Of a stretch of DNA of 64,000 nt, positions 17,146 to 24,267 are shown one piece after another. How positions within the stretch are numbered: position 1 is the stretch's first letter; each line of letters opens with the position of its first letter. The DNA is taken from positions 43,861-107,860 of the forward strand of contig DIXO01000067.1 of the NCBI GenBank assembly GCA_002428735.1. Direction: 5' to 3'. The position numbers were made by a program, and so were the translations under genes. A model generated the notes under the pieces. The model was not told where the DNA came from and did no database searches. It worked only from the letters and a program-made list of their open reading frames with translations. The stretch comes from Syntrophaceae bacterium UBA6078. GTDB lineage: Bacteria > Desulfobacterota > Syntrophia > Syntrophales > UBA2210.

Positions 17146-17949
17146 ATGAAACTCTATTCCATCGCACAACTGGAGGCTCCGGCGCACAAAAGGAATCGTG
17201 CCCGGGAATGGTTCATGAAGGGATGCCGGTATGATCGTCTTGACCCGTATTCGGACCAGGCCGTGGACGCGTACCGGAAAAGCATCCAAATCGACGGCAC
17301 CTTCACCGATGCCTATATGCATCTGGGATTCATATACCTCAACCGGGAGCGGTACGATGACGCGCTGAAATATTTTGAACAGGTGGTTGAACTGGACCCG
17401 AACAACCCGGAAACCTACAATAATCTCGGCTACGTGTATGAGAAGATGAAGCGGATCGGCAGCGCGAAACAGATGTATCATCACGCGCTGGGGATAGATC
17501 CCGGCAGTACGGAAGCGATGCTCAATATCGCCCGGATTCTGGAATTGGAAGGCAACTATCACGGCGCCATGCAGCAGTACCGGCAAACGATAGGAAAGGC
17601 GCCCCGCGCGACCGTTCCCCGCTTCCGCCTGGCTGTGCTCTATGACCGGCACGATATGTTCGACGAGGCGATACAGGAATATCTGAACGTCCTTGCCGTC
17701 GACCCCGAACACCGGAAGGCCCTCTTGAATCTGGGGAATCTCTATGTGCAGCTTGGCGATGACGCGAAGGCCGTCATAGCCTTTGAACGGGTGTTGCAGC
17801 TGGAACCCGACAACGCGGAGGTGTGGAATGATCTGGGTTCTCTGTACGAGGAAGCGAAACTGTATGAAAAAGCTGCTGCCGCCTTTGAACAATCCATTTC
17901 ACTGGATCCTCTCCATGAGGAAGCCCATTTTAATCTGGCCCGTCTCTAG
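17146..17949 (+). CDS. TPR-repeat protein, ended by an in-frame amber codon
   Basis: 267 residues made almost entirely of tetratricopeptide repeats (for example AYMHLGFIYLNRERYDDAL and TYNNLGYVYEKMKRIGSAK), about six units from residue ~45 on. It is probably a scaffold partner of the upstream ATPase. The last visible repeat begins HEEAHFNLARL and then stops at TAG (17947-17949). The same frame continues for 44 codons with TPR-like sequence, so the natural protein may be 312 residues. No signal peptide. Confidence 0.85.
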   Translation: MKLYSIAQLEAPAHKRNRAREWFMKGCRYDRLDPYSDQAVDAYRKSIQIDGTFTDAYMHLGFIYLNRERYDDALKYFEQVVELDPNNPETYNNLGYVYEKMKRIGSAKQMYHHALGIDPGSTEAMLNIARILELEGNYHGAMQQYRQTIGKAPRATVPRFRLAVLYDRHDMFDEAIQEYLNVLAVDPEHRKALLNLGNLYVQLGDDAKAVIAFERVLQLEPDNAEVWNDLGSLYEEAKLYEKAAAAFEQSISLDPLHEEAHFNLARL

Positions 17950-18084
17950 TGTCGCGGCTATTATTCAAACCCGGATAGCTCAAAGAAAGAGAAGATTATT
18001 CAAAGACTTCATTTCATTCTGTCCGTCAATCCTCATCATCAAAAGGCGAAAAAACTCCTCGAAGAGCTCGGCAGAACGCATTGA
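17947..18084 (+). other. In-frame continuation of the TPR gene beyond TAG
   Basis: After the TAG at 17947-17949 the same frame reads 44 sense codons to a TGA at 18082-18084. These include KEKIIQRLHFILSVNPHHQK and KLLEELGR, which has TPR helix character and completes the repeat broken by the stop. This is a nonsense mutation, a sequencing error, or amber suppression/recoding. Frame and codons were checked base by base. Confidence 0.6.
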
Positions 18085-18190
18085 TACCCGAAAGACGATA
18101 ATCGTCCAGAAGAATGGAAGCATGCTGATTTCCGGGGATTAGCGGGAAGGGCTTCCGGCAGGATTTATTCCCCTCGCCCTCTCATCCCGC

Positions 18191-19384
18191 TCAGTGCGTC
18201 GCCAGGATCGCCCAGAACAGGACCCCTTTCCAGAACACCCCTTCGTCCGGATTGAAGAGAGGGGTATGCTGCCTCCCCGATCCGGGCGTGTAGGCCTCGA
18301 GTGTGAACATGGCGCCGGGGACCCCGTACAGGTAGTGGGCGAAATCTTCGCCCCCCAGCATGGGCGGACATTCCTTCACCTCCTGGCCGTTCTGTCTGAG
18401 CAGGGCGGCCACGCGGCTGAATACAGCGGGATCGTTCAAGAGGGCGGGGTGTCCATAGAACGGCTTCGCATCGAGCTCAGCCCCCATGCCCTCCGCTACG
18501 GCCCGTACTTCGTCGATGCACTTTCCCATCATCTCCGCGTGAAGTTCGCGCGGCAGAAGCGTCCGGAATCCATACCAGAGTTCGGCCCTGGCCGGGATAA
18601 CGTTGCTTCCCGTGCCCGCGTTCAGGATGACCGGTTCGAGGGCGATCGGTTCCGCAGGGCTGAAGAAACGGGCGGCGAACATGTCGAGGCGGCTCATCGC
18701 CGCGTGCGCCACCCGGAGGGCGTTCACGCCCATGTGGGGTCTGCCCGCGTGGCCGCCCGATGTGGTAAAGAGAAAGCGGATGCGGCCCGAATTGCCCAGG
18801 AGCGCCCCCGGACGGGAAAGGAACATGCCGTGATGCGCCTCCTCTCCGGTCCAGATGTGGAGCGCGTAGGCCGCGCTGATGCTATCCAGGATGCCCTCCT
18901 GTACCAGGAGGTCGCCCCCCGATACGGGCTCCGGGGGCATGCCCGGATTCTCTTCCGCGTCCTGAAAAACGAGACGAAGGTTATGAACGGGGGCGACGCT
19001 CCCCTCCGAAACGGACCGGAGAAACCCCAGGAGCATGGCCGTGTGGGCGTCGTGGCCGCAGGCGTGGGAGACCCCCTCGCGCCGAGATGCGCAGGGGAGG
19101 CCCGTCATCTCGGGAACCGGCAGGGCGTCGAAGTCGGCCCGGAAGAGAATACGGTTCCGGTCTCCGTCCGCGTCGATATCGACGACGATTCCCCCCTTCG
19201 ATTCGCGCGGCTCACGGATGACCGTGTTTCCCCGATTGCCGGCAATGGCGGCATGTATCTCATCCAGGATGCGGCGGCGGGTGGCCTCCGTTTCGTATCG
19301 TGTTTCGGGATGGCAGTGGAGCCCCCTTCGCAGCTTCATCACATACCCTTCCTGCCCCTGCGCGACTTCAACCAGGCTCTTCAT
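18191..19384 (-). CDS. M20-family amidohydrolase (peptidase/N-acyl amino acid hydrolase)
   Basis: 397 residues of the M20D type (hippurate hydrolase, IAA-amino acid hydrolase, AbgB). Metal-site motifs are ACGHDAHTAMLLG and FQDAEENPG, ALHIW follows, and GGEDFAHYL sits near the C-terminus. The dimerisation insertion begins with TSGGHAGRPHMGVNA. It hydrolyses amide bonds of small acylated amino acids; the exact substrate is unknown. Cytosolic, no signal peptide. It is convergent with the TPR gene and close to the Crp/Fnr-type gene on the same strand, though a functional link is not evident. Confidence 0.9.
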   Translation of the reverse strand: MKSLVEVAQGQEGYVMKLRRGLHCHPETRYETEATRRRILDEIHAAIAGNRGNTVIREPRESKGGIVVDIDADGDRNRILFRADFDALPVPEMTGLPCASRREGVSHACGHDAHTAMLLGFLRSVSEGSVAPVHNLRLVFQDAEENPGMPPEPVSGGDLLVQEGILDSISAAYALHIWTGEEAHHGMFLSRPGALLGNSGRIRFLFTTSGGHAGRPHMGVNALRVAHAAMSRLDMFAARFFSPAEPIALEPVILNAGTGSNVIPARAELWYGFRTLLPRELHAEMMGKCIDEVRAVAEGMGAELDAKPFYGHPALLNDPAVFSRVAALLRQNGQEVKECPPMLGGEDFAHYLYGVPGAMFTLEAYTPGSGRQHTPLFNPDEGVFWKGVLFWAILATH

Positions 19385-19442
19385 CGGCGCCTCCTGCGGT
19401 TATGGCCTCCGGCGAATCCGGAACCGTTCACTTCTGATTGTT

Positions 19443-20132
19443 TCACCGGGCCTCTTTTCCTCCCTCGGCGAGTTCCGCCAGCGCGGCACGGTGGAGGAGC
19501 CTGATCGATCCCCCTTCTTCTTCCACCAGCCCCCGGCTTTTCATGCTCCCCAGTGCCCGCGAGAGCGACTCCGGCCCCGTCCCCAGGAGGCCGGCAAGCT
19601 GGAGCTTCGAGATGTTCAGCTGTATCGTGTCCCCGTTCCCCTGTTCCTTCGACAGATACAGCATGTACGAGGCCAGACGTGCGGGAATTTCCTTGAGGGA
19701 AAGATTCTCCACCTGGATGGTAAACTCCCGGAGCCGCGCCGCCAGGAGCGCCAGAAGATTCATCGTGAGCGACGGCCTGTTCGTGATCAGATCGATAAAC
19801 GCGCCCCGGGGAAAAAACAGAAGCCGGCTCTTCGAAAGCGCCCGGGCGTTGGCGGGGAACGACTGCCCCGAAAAGACAGGGACGGCGCCGATGCTCTCCC
19901 CCTCGCCGAGGATATGGAGTGTCTGCTCCTTCCCTTCGGGGGAGAGTTTGTACACGCTCACGCTCCCCTCGCCGACGAGATAGAAGCCGTTTCCTTCATC
20001 ACCGTCGAAGAAGATGATCTCCCCCTTGCCGAACCGTTTCTCCACCGCGATCGTTTCGATCTCTTGCAGATGCTCTTCGGAGAGGCCCCCGAAAAGCCGG
20101 CTTGTTTCCAGAACCTGGCGCGCTTTTTTCAT
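19443..20132 (-). CDS. Crp/Fnr-family regulator (HcpR-like)
   Basis: 229 residues. The N-terminal cyclic-nucleotide-binding-like beta roll (residues ~10-125, with FGKGEIIFFDGDEGNGFYLV) is joined by a dimerisation helix to a winged HTH (SKLQLAGLLGTGPESLSRAL, recognition helix ~residue 190). There are no cysteines, so it is not an FNR-type cluster sensor. It is divergent from hcp across 105 bp that contain a matching dyad. In Desulfovibrio and relatives HcpR of this family controls hcp in response to nitrosative stress; the assignment to HcpR rests on context. Confidence 0.85.
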   Translation of the reverse strand: MKKARQVLETSRLFGGLSEEHLQEIETIAVEKRFGKGEIIFFDGDEGNGFYLVGEGSVSVYKLSPEGKEQTLHILGEGESIGAVPVFSGQSFPANARALSKSRLLFFPRGAFIDLITNRPSLTMNLLALLAARLREFTIQVENLSLKEIPARLASYMLYLSKEQGNGDTIQLNISKLQLAGLLGTGPESLSRALGSMKSRGLVEEEGGSIRLLHRAALAELAEGGKEAR

Positions 20133-20163
20133 GATGTCCCCTTGCCAAAACTATATCCGGTTC

Positions 20164-20177
20164 TTAACATAAGTCAA
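20164..20177. promoter_or_regulatory. Operator between regulator gene and hcp
   Basis: TTAAC-ATAA-GTCAA is one base from the symmetric dyad TTGAC-N4-GTCAA, the kind of site reported for HcpR/FNR-family regulators. It is 60 bp upstream of the hcp start and 31 bp from the divergent regulator start, so it could control both. Confidence 0.6.
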
Positions 20178-20237
20178 GGACGGGGGGATAGCTTCAGGGT
20201 AAAGAGACACCAAAACGCACGATACAGGAGGTGCCCT

Positions 20238-21872
20238 ATGTTTTGTTACCAGTGTCAGGAAACCGTAAAGAATGTGGGCTGTGACGTGAGAGGCGTCTGC
20301 GGCAAGGTGGAAGAAACATCAAATCTGCAGGATCTTCTGGTCCACGTCCTGAAAGGGATCGCGATCTTCGCCGAAAAGGCGAAAAAGGCGGGCCCCCTGG
20401 ACAGAAAATACGGGCGTTTCACAACCCAGGCCCTCTTCGCCACCATCACCAACGCGAACTTCGACAACGACAGGATCATCTCCCTCATACGGGAGGGGCT
20501 GAAGCTGCGCGGCGAACTGAAAGAAAAATCCGGCGGGGACAAGGCCAAGGGCCTGCACGACGCGGCCGTCTGGTTCTCTGATGATCCCGCTGAATTCGAA
20601 AAAAAAGCCGCCCAGGTGGGCATCCTCTCCATGGGAAACGAGGATGTCCGTTCTCTCAGGATGCTTCTGATCTACGGGCTCAAGGGGATTGCCGCCTACG
20701 CGGATCACGCCGCGCTCCTCGGCTTCGAGGATGACGCGATCTACGACTTCATCATGGAAGCCCTTGCTTCCACCACGAAGGACCTCACCGTCGATGAGAT
20801 GGTCGCCATGGTCATGCGGGCCGGAGAATGCGCTGTCACCGTCATGGCCCTCCTGGACAAGGCCAACACCACCACCTACGGGAATCCGGAAATTTCAAAG
20901 GTCAATATCGGCGTCCGCGGCAATCCGGGCATCCTGATCTCCGGCCATGACCTGAAGGATCTGGACGAACTCCTGAAACAGACCGAAGGGACCGGAGTCG
21001 ATGTCTACACCCACGGCGAGATGCTCCCCGCAAACGCCTACCCCGCGTTCAAGAAATACGGTCACTTCGTGGGCAACTACGGTGGTTCCTGGTGGAAGCA
21101 GGGGGAGGAATTCGCCTCATTCAACGGCCCGATCCTCATGACCACCAACTGCATCATCCCCCTCAAGGACGCGTACAAAGACCGGATATTCACCACGGGC
21201 ATGACGGGATATCCCGGCGTTCCCCATATCCCGGACAGGCCCGAAGGCGGAACGAAGGATTTCTCCGCCGTCATCGCCCTGGCGAAGAAATGCCCTCCCC
21301 CCACCGAGATCGAAACGGGCGAACTGGTGACCGGCTTCGCCCACAATCAGGTCCTCGCGCTGGCCGACAAGGTCGTGGACGCGGTGAAATCGGGGGCCAT
21401 CAAACGATTCGTCGTCATGGCCGGCTGCGACGGACGCCACAAGACACGGAGCTACTACACGGACGTGGCGAGCCGGCTTCCCCAGGACGCGGTCATCCTC
21501 ACCGCCGGGTGCGCCAAGTACCGCTACAACAAACTCCCCCTCGGCGACATCGGCGGCATCCCCCGGGTCCTCGACGCGGGGCAGTGCAACGACTGCTATT
21601 CCCTGGCCGTGATCGCCCTGAAACTGAAGGAGGTCTTCGGACTTGACGATATCAACGACCTGCCCATCTCCTTCGATGTGGCCTGGTATGAGCAGAAGGC
21701 CGTGGCCGTTCTTCTGGCCCTCCTCTTTCTGGGCGTGAAAGGAATCCGCCTCGGTCCCACGCTCCCGGCATTCGTATCGCCGAGCGTTCTCAAGGTTCTT
21801 GTGAAGAACTTCAATATCAGGCCCATTGCCGACGTGGAAACCGATGTCGCGGCCATGATGCAGGGGAACTGA
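20238..21872 (+). CDS. hcp: Hybrid cluster protein (hydroxylamine reductase / NO reductase)
   Basis: 544 residues, cytosolic. The N-terminal cysteines C3, C6, C15 and C21 (CYQCQETVKNVGCDVRGVC) match the anaerobic-type cubane motif. Hybrid-cluster ligands appear later in GEMLPANAYPAF, TTNCII, AGCDGRHKTRSYY, TAGCAKYR and DAGQCNDCYS. Hcp reduces hydroxylamine and nitric oxide and has been tied to protein S-nitrosylation. The start is fixed by AGGAGG 6 nt before the ATG at 20238; the much longer open frame upstream is antisense to other genes and not real. Regulator upstream and ferredoxin downstream complete the usual cluster. Confidence 0.97.
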   Translation: MFCYQCQETVKNVGCDVRGVCGKVEETSNLQDLLVHVLKGIAIFAEKAKKAGPLDRKYGRFTTQALFATITNANFDNDRIISLIREGLKLRGELKEKSGGDKAKGLHDAAVWFSDDPAEFEKKAAQVGILSMGNEDVRSLRMLLIYGLKGIAAYADHAALLGFEDDAIYDFIMEALASTTKDLTVDEMVAMVMRAGECAVTVMALLDKANTTTYGNPEISKVNIGVRGNPGILISGHDLKDLDELLKQTEGTGVDVYTHGEMLPANAYPAFKKYGHFVGNYGGSWWKQGEEFASFNGPILMTTNCIIPLKDAYKDRIFTTGMTGYPGVPHIPDRPEGGTKDFSAVIALAKKCPPPTEIETGELVTGFAHNQVLALADKVVDAVKSGAIKRFVVMAGCDGRHKTRSYYTDVASRLPQDAVILTAGCAKYRYNKLPLGDIGGIPRVLDAGQCNDCYSLAVIALKLKEVFGLDDINDLPISFDVAWYEQKAVAVLLALLFLGVKGIRLGPTLPAFVSPSVLKVLVKNFNIRPIADVETDVAAMMQGN

Positions 21873-21890
21873 CAGACATAAGGTGAAGAC

Positions 21891-22619
21891 ATGAAAACAC
21901 TGCGCAAAATAATTGAAATAGATGAAGAACTCTGTGACGGCTGCGGGCAATGCGTCACCGGGTGCGACGAAGGGGCCCTCAAGGTCATCAATGGCAAGGC
22001 GAAGGTCGTCTCGGAAACATTCTGCGACGGCCTCGGCGCCTGCATCGGCGAGTGCCCCACGGGAGCGCTCAGAATCGTGGAACGGGAAGCGGCCCCCTTC
22101 GATGAAGAAGCCGCCCGGCGCCACGTGGCCCTGAAGCAGGGGGAACCCGCGCTCGCGTGCGGATGCCCCTCCACCCATATCCAGACTTTCGCGACCCTCT
22201 CCCCCTGCGACGCGGCGAACAGGCCCGTCCACATCGGGGGAGGTGCCTCGGCGCTGACCCACTGGCCCATCCAGATACGGCTCATTCCGCCAACCGCTCC
22301 GTTCCTGAAAGGTGCCGACCTGCTCGTCCTTGCGGACTGCACGGCCGTCTCCTTTCCCACCCTGCACCGGGATCTCTTGCCGGGAAAGGTGGTCATGATG
22401 GGATGTCCGAAATTCGACGATGTCCAGGATTACGTGAACAGATTCGCCGACATCTTCAGAGCCGCCGATATCAAGAGCGTTACCACCGTGGTGATGGAGG
22501 TTCCCTGCTGCGCGGGGCTTCCCTCTATCGTCAGACGGGGGATGGAAGCGGCGGGCAAAGACATCCCGCTGGAAGAAGTGATGCTCAGCACCAGGGGAGA
22601 GATCCTGAAACGCTCATAA
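21891..22619 (+). CDS. 4Fe-4S ferredoxin partner of Hcp
   Basis: 242 residues. Two [4Fe-4S] motifs lie near the N-terminus (CDGCGQCVTGC and CDGLGACIGEC, residues ~15-60). The remaining ~180 residues form a soluble domain with further cysteines (CGCPS, ADCTAVSFPTL, GCPKFDD, VPCCAGL). This protein is commonly encoded after hcp in anaerobes and probably supplies its electrons. It starts 18 bp after hcp with AAGGTGA 6 nt upstream, so the two genes form an operon. Confidence 0.88.
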   Translation: MKTLRKIIEIDEELCDGCGQCVTGCDEGALKVINGKAKVVSETFCDGLGACIGECPTGALRIVEREAAPFDEEAARRHVALKQGEPALACGCPSTHIQTFATLSPCDAANRPVHIGGGASALTHWPIQIRLIPPTAPFLKGADLLVLADCTAVSFPTLHRDLLPGKVVMMGCPKFDDVQDYVNRFADIFRAADIKSVTTVVMEVPCCAGLPSIVRRGMEAAGKDIPLEEVMLSTRGEILKRS

Positions 22620-22694
22620 AGAATGGGGTGGCGGAAGAGAGCGAAATAGGATAGTATCTCTCATACGGAAAGGATCGATACAGGTGACCATATC

Positions 22695-22856
22695 ATGAAA
22701 GGATTTATAGCCCTCATCGCGTTTGTTGCGATCTGGTATCTGCTGCAGGCCCATATTCTCCCCCGGATGGGCGTACCCACCTGACTCAGACCATCCTGCC
22801 AGGTGGCAGATCCGAAGAGCATTACGGATAAAACCGACAAAAAAGACACGCCATAG
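22695..22856 (+). CDS. Candidate small membrane selenoprotein (UGA at 22782)
   Basis: ATG at 22695 with AGGTGA 7 nt upstream. The first 29 residues (MKGFIALIAFVAIWYLLQAH, then ILPRMGVPT) are one transmembrane helix. The frame meets TGA at 22782-22784 and continues 23 sense codons, LRPSCQVADPKSITDKTDK, to a TAG at 22854. Read as Sec this gives a 53-residue protein with GVPT-U-LRPSC, a U/C pair five residues apart that could form a selenylsulfide after the membrane helix. A SECIS-like hairpin starts 11 nt after the UGA. If TGA is a plain stop, the product is a 29-residue membrane peptide. The gene is 75 bp after the Hcp ferredoxin gene. The Sec reading is inference. Confidence 0.5.
22785..22819 (+). 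promoter_or_regulatory. Bacterial-SECIS-like stem-loop
   Basis: Immediately 3' of the UGA, CTGCC (22796-22800) pairs with GGCAG (22805-22809) around the loop AGGT. An unpaired C795 lies below, then two A-U pairs, and CTC/GAG (22785-22787 / 22817-22819) closes the base. The apical loop begins 17 nt after the UGA. This agrees with the E. coli fdhF SECIS, whose loop also starts AGGU and sits at about the same distance. Confidence 0.45.
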
Positions 22857-22873
22857 GATAAAAAGGCACCCTC

Positions 22874-22905
22874 ATTTCTGATCCCCGCCCATGGGGATCA
22901 GAAAT
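22874..22905. terminator. Strong hairpin after the hcp operon
   Basis: A perfect 13-bp stem, ATTTCTGATCCCC (22874-22886) with GGGGATCAGAAAT (22893-22905), with a 6-nt loop. No T-tract follows on either strand, so it may be a processing or stabilising element, or a weak terminator, between the hcp group and the ygbA-like gene. Confidence 0.5.
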
Positions 22906-22939
22906 TCCATATGTTCAAAGTGTTATCGTAAACCCTCCC

Positions 22940-23251
22940 ATGTCCGACGAGCTTGCACAAATGGAGACCGAACGCCGCACCGTCGAAGCCATGATCGGTA
23001 TCTTCTGCCGCGGCCGCCACGGCACGAAGGAAGGGCTCTGCCCGGAGTGCCGCGAGCTTCTCGACTACGCCGACAAACGCCTCGCACACTGCCCCCTCCG
23101 CGACAACAAGCCCAAATGCTCCCAATGCCCCGTCCACTGCTACAAACCGGCCATGCGGGAGAAGATCAGGGAGGTCATGCGCTACGCCGGTCCCCGGATG
23201 CTCTACCGCCACCCCGTCCTCGCGGGGAAACACTATTTGAAAGGGAAATAA
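22940..23251 (+). CDS. Nitrous-oxide-stimulated promoter family protein (YgbA-like)
   Basis: 103-residue cytosolic protein with the family pattern: MIGIFCRGRHG, then LCPECRELLDYADKRLAHCPL, then PKCSQCPVHCYKP. The cysteines could bind iron or zinc. YgbA of enterobacteria is induced by nitrosative stress, and its occurrence after hcp supports one nitric-oxide response locus here. The biochemical role is unknown. No clear ribosome binding site precedes the ATG at 22940. Confidence 0.85.
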   Translation: MSDELAQMETERRTVEAMIGIFCRGRHGTKEGLCPECRELLDYADKRLAHCPLRDNKPKCSQCPVHCYKPAMREKIREVMRYAGPRMLYRHPVLAGKHYLKGK

Positions 23252-23267
23252 GCAGGAAAGGATAGAA

Positions 23268-23564
23268 TTACGAAGCAGGTTTGTCGATCCGCAACAGCAT
23301 GTGCCCTTCAAAGACAGTCAGTATCACAATACACTCTTCCCTAACACGGTACACAATGCGGTATTTCCTGAAGATTACCTCCCGGATATCGGGATGCGCG
23401 ATTTCGGGGACGATTCTGCCCGCCCGTGGCGTATCACGCAGCGACTCCGCATGGTGGATAAGTTGATCGACAAACCGTGCCGCTCGTTCGGGGCTGTCTT
23501 TCGAGATATAGTCCTCGATCCCGGTCAGACGTTCAAGGGCTTCCTGCGTCCATATAATCTTCAT
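23268..23564 (-). CDS. RelE/ParE-family toxin
   Basis: 98 residues with the family pattern: WTQEALERLTGIEDYISKDS at the start, then DTPRAGRIVPE and REVIFRKYRIVYRV. It is the likely toxin of a type II toxin-antitoxin pair, either an mRNA interferase or a gyrase poison. It follows the antitoxin gene by 5 bp on the same strand, the usual order. Confidence 0.88.
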   Translation of the reverse strand: MKIIWTQEALERLTGIEDYISKDSPERAARFVDQLIHHAESLRDTPRAGRIVPEIAHPDIREVIFRKYRIVYRVREECIVILTVFEGHMLLRIDKPAS

Positions 23565-23569
23565 CCGAA

Positions 23570-23854
23570 CTATCCCTTGCTTCTGTTCGCTGCTAGTGCC
23601 GCCCTGACTTCCTCGGTAGAGTAAGTTTTCCCGCTTTCAGCATCCGATATGCCCCTGGTGACGGAATCGAGAAAGGCCTTGCTGTACACCAATTCATCAT
23701 AGTCCTTTGGAGACAACAGCACCCCGGCAGGCTTCCCGTTCTGTGTAATAACCAGAGGATGTTCCGTATCCTGGAGACTTTTAAACCACTTGGAGATGCC
23801 TTTCTTGAATTCAGCAATCGGAACGATGCCGGTGGTGACCGAAATAGGTTTCAT
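23570..23854 (-). CDS. Phd/YefM-family antitoxin
   Basis: 94 residues. The N-terminal PhdYeFM fold (VPIAEFKKGISKWFKSL, then HPLVITQNGKPAGVLLSPKDYDEL, residues ~11-57) binds operator DNA, and the C-terminal tail neutralises the toxin. It is encoded just before the ParE-like toxin and is likely autorepressing through the dyad directly upstream. Confidence 0.88.
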   Translation of the reverse strand: MKPISVTTGIVPIAEFKKGISKWFKSLQDTEHPLVITQNGKPAGVLLSPKDYDELVYSKAFLDSVTRGISDAESGKTYSTEEVRAALAANRSKG

Positions 23855-23867
23855 AAAAAGACTCCTT

Positions 23868-23893
23868 ATTTGGGCTTATATAGCGTCCCAAAT
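23868..23893. promoter_or_regulatory. Toxin-antitoxin operator dyad
   Basis: ATTTGGG (23868-23874) and CCCAAAT (23887-23893) form a 7-bp inverted repeat 12 nt apart, with a TATATA element between them that may be the -10. It starts 14 bp upstream of the antitoxin ATG, the normal place for TA autoregulation. Confidence 0.6.
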
Positions 23894-24267
23894 ATAGACC
23901 AATACAAGCGATAAATCAACTCCTAATACCAGCCTGATCAGGGTGGTCGTGCACACCGCCGCTAAAAGGGCTCGATAGCGTTGAATGTGGAAGATGCGCT
24001 CATCGGTGAAAGGGTTTGAGATAATGCTTGATCTGCGTTTCGTGCCCTTGGAGGGCACATTATGAAATCGGAATATGATAAAGAAACGTGATTACTGATT
24101 GATAATATTCGTTTGTGAATGGCCACGGGACTTCCTCCTCCTCCTCCTCCTCCTCCCTCTTCTCTCTTGCAGGAAATCCCGAAAATGTAAATAACGCTAC
24201 TTTATCTAACAGATTAGCCTATTAGGCGTTATGTTCATTTCTTTCACCTTTCAATTTTTCCGAATTT
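23894..24267. other. Intergenic region with (CCT)7 microsatellite
   Basis: About 375 bp between the TA pair and the restriction locus. It contains a short hairpin (GTGCCC 24042-24047 / GGGCAC 24053-24058) and a run of seven CCT units at 24134-24154. No reliable gene is seen. Confidence 0.5.

Noticed and set aside
19035..20237. A long open frame that continues upstream of hcp, giving 945 codons in total
   Set aside because: The upstream part is antisense to the M20 and Crp/Fnr genes. Hcp has its own AGGAGG and the conserved N-terminus MFCYQC at 20238.
22661..22849. 62-codon minus-strand ORF opposite the candidate selenoprotein
   Set aside because: No ribosome binding site, and the plus-strand reading has a coherent transmembrane helix and SECIS-like structure.
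23876..24058. 60-codon minus-strand ORF
   Set aside because: No ribosome binding site, no conserved motif, and it overlaps the TA promoter region.
24134..24154. (CCT)7 tract as a phase-variation switch
   Set aside because: It lies between genes, not in a coding region or at promoter spacing, so no switching effect can be argued.
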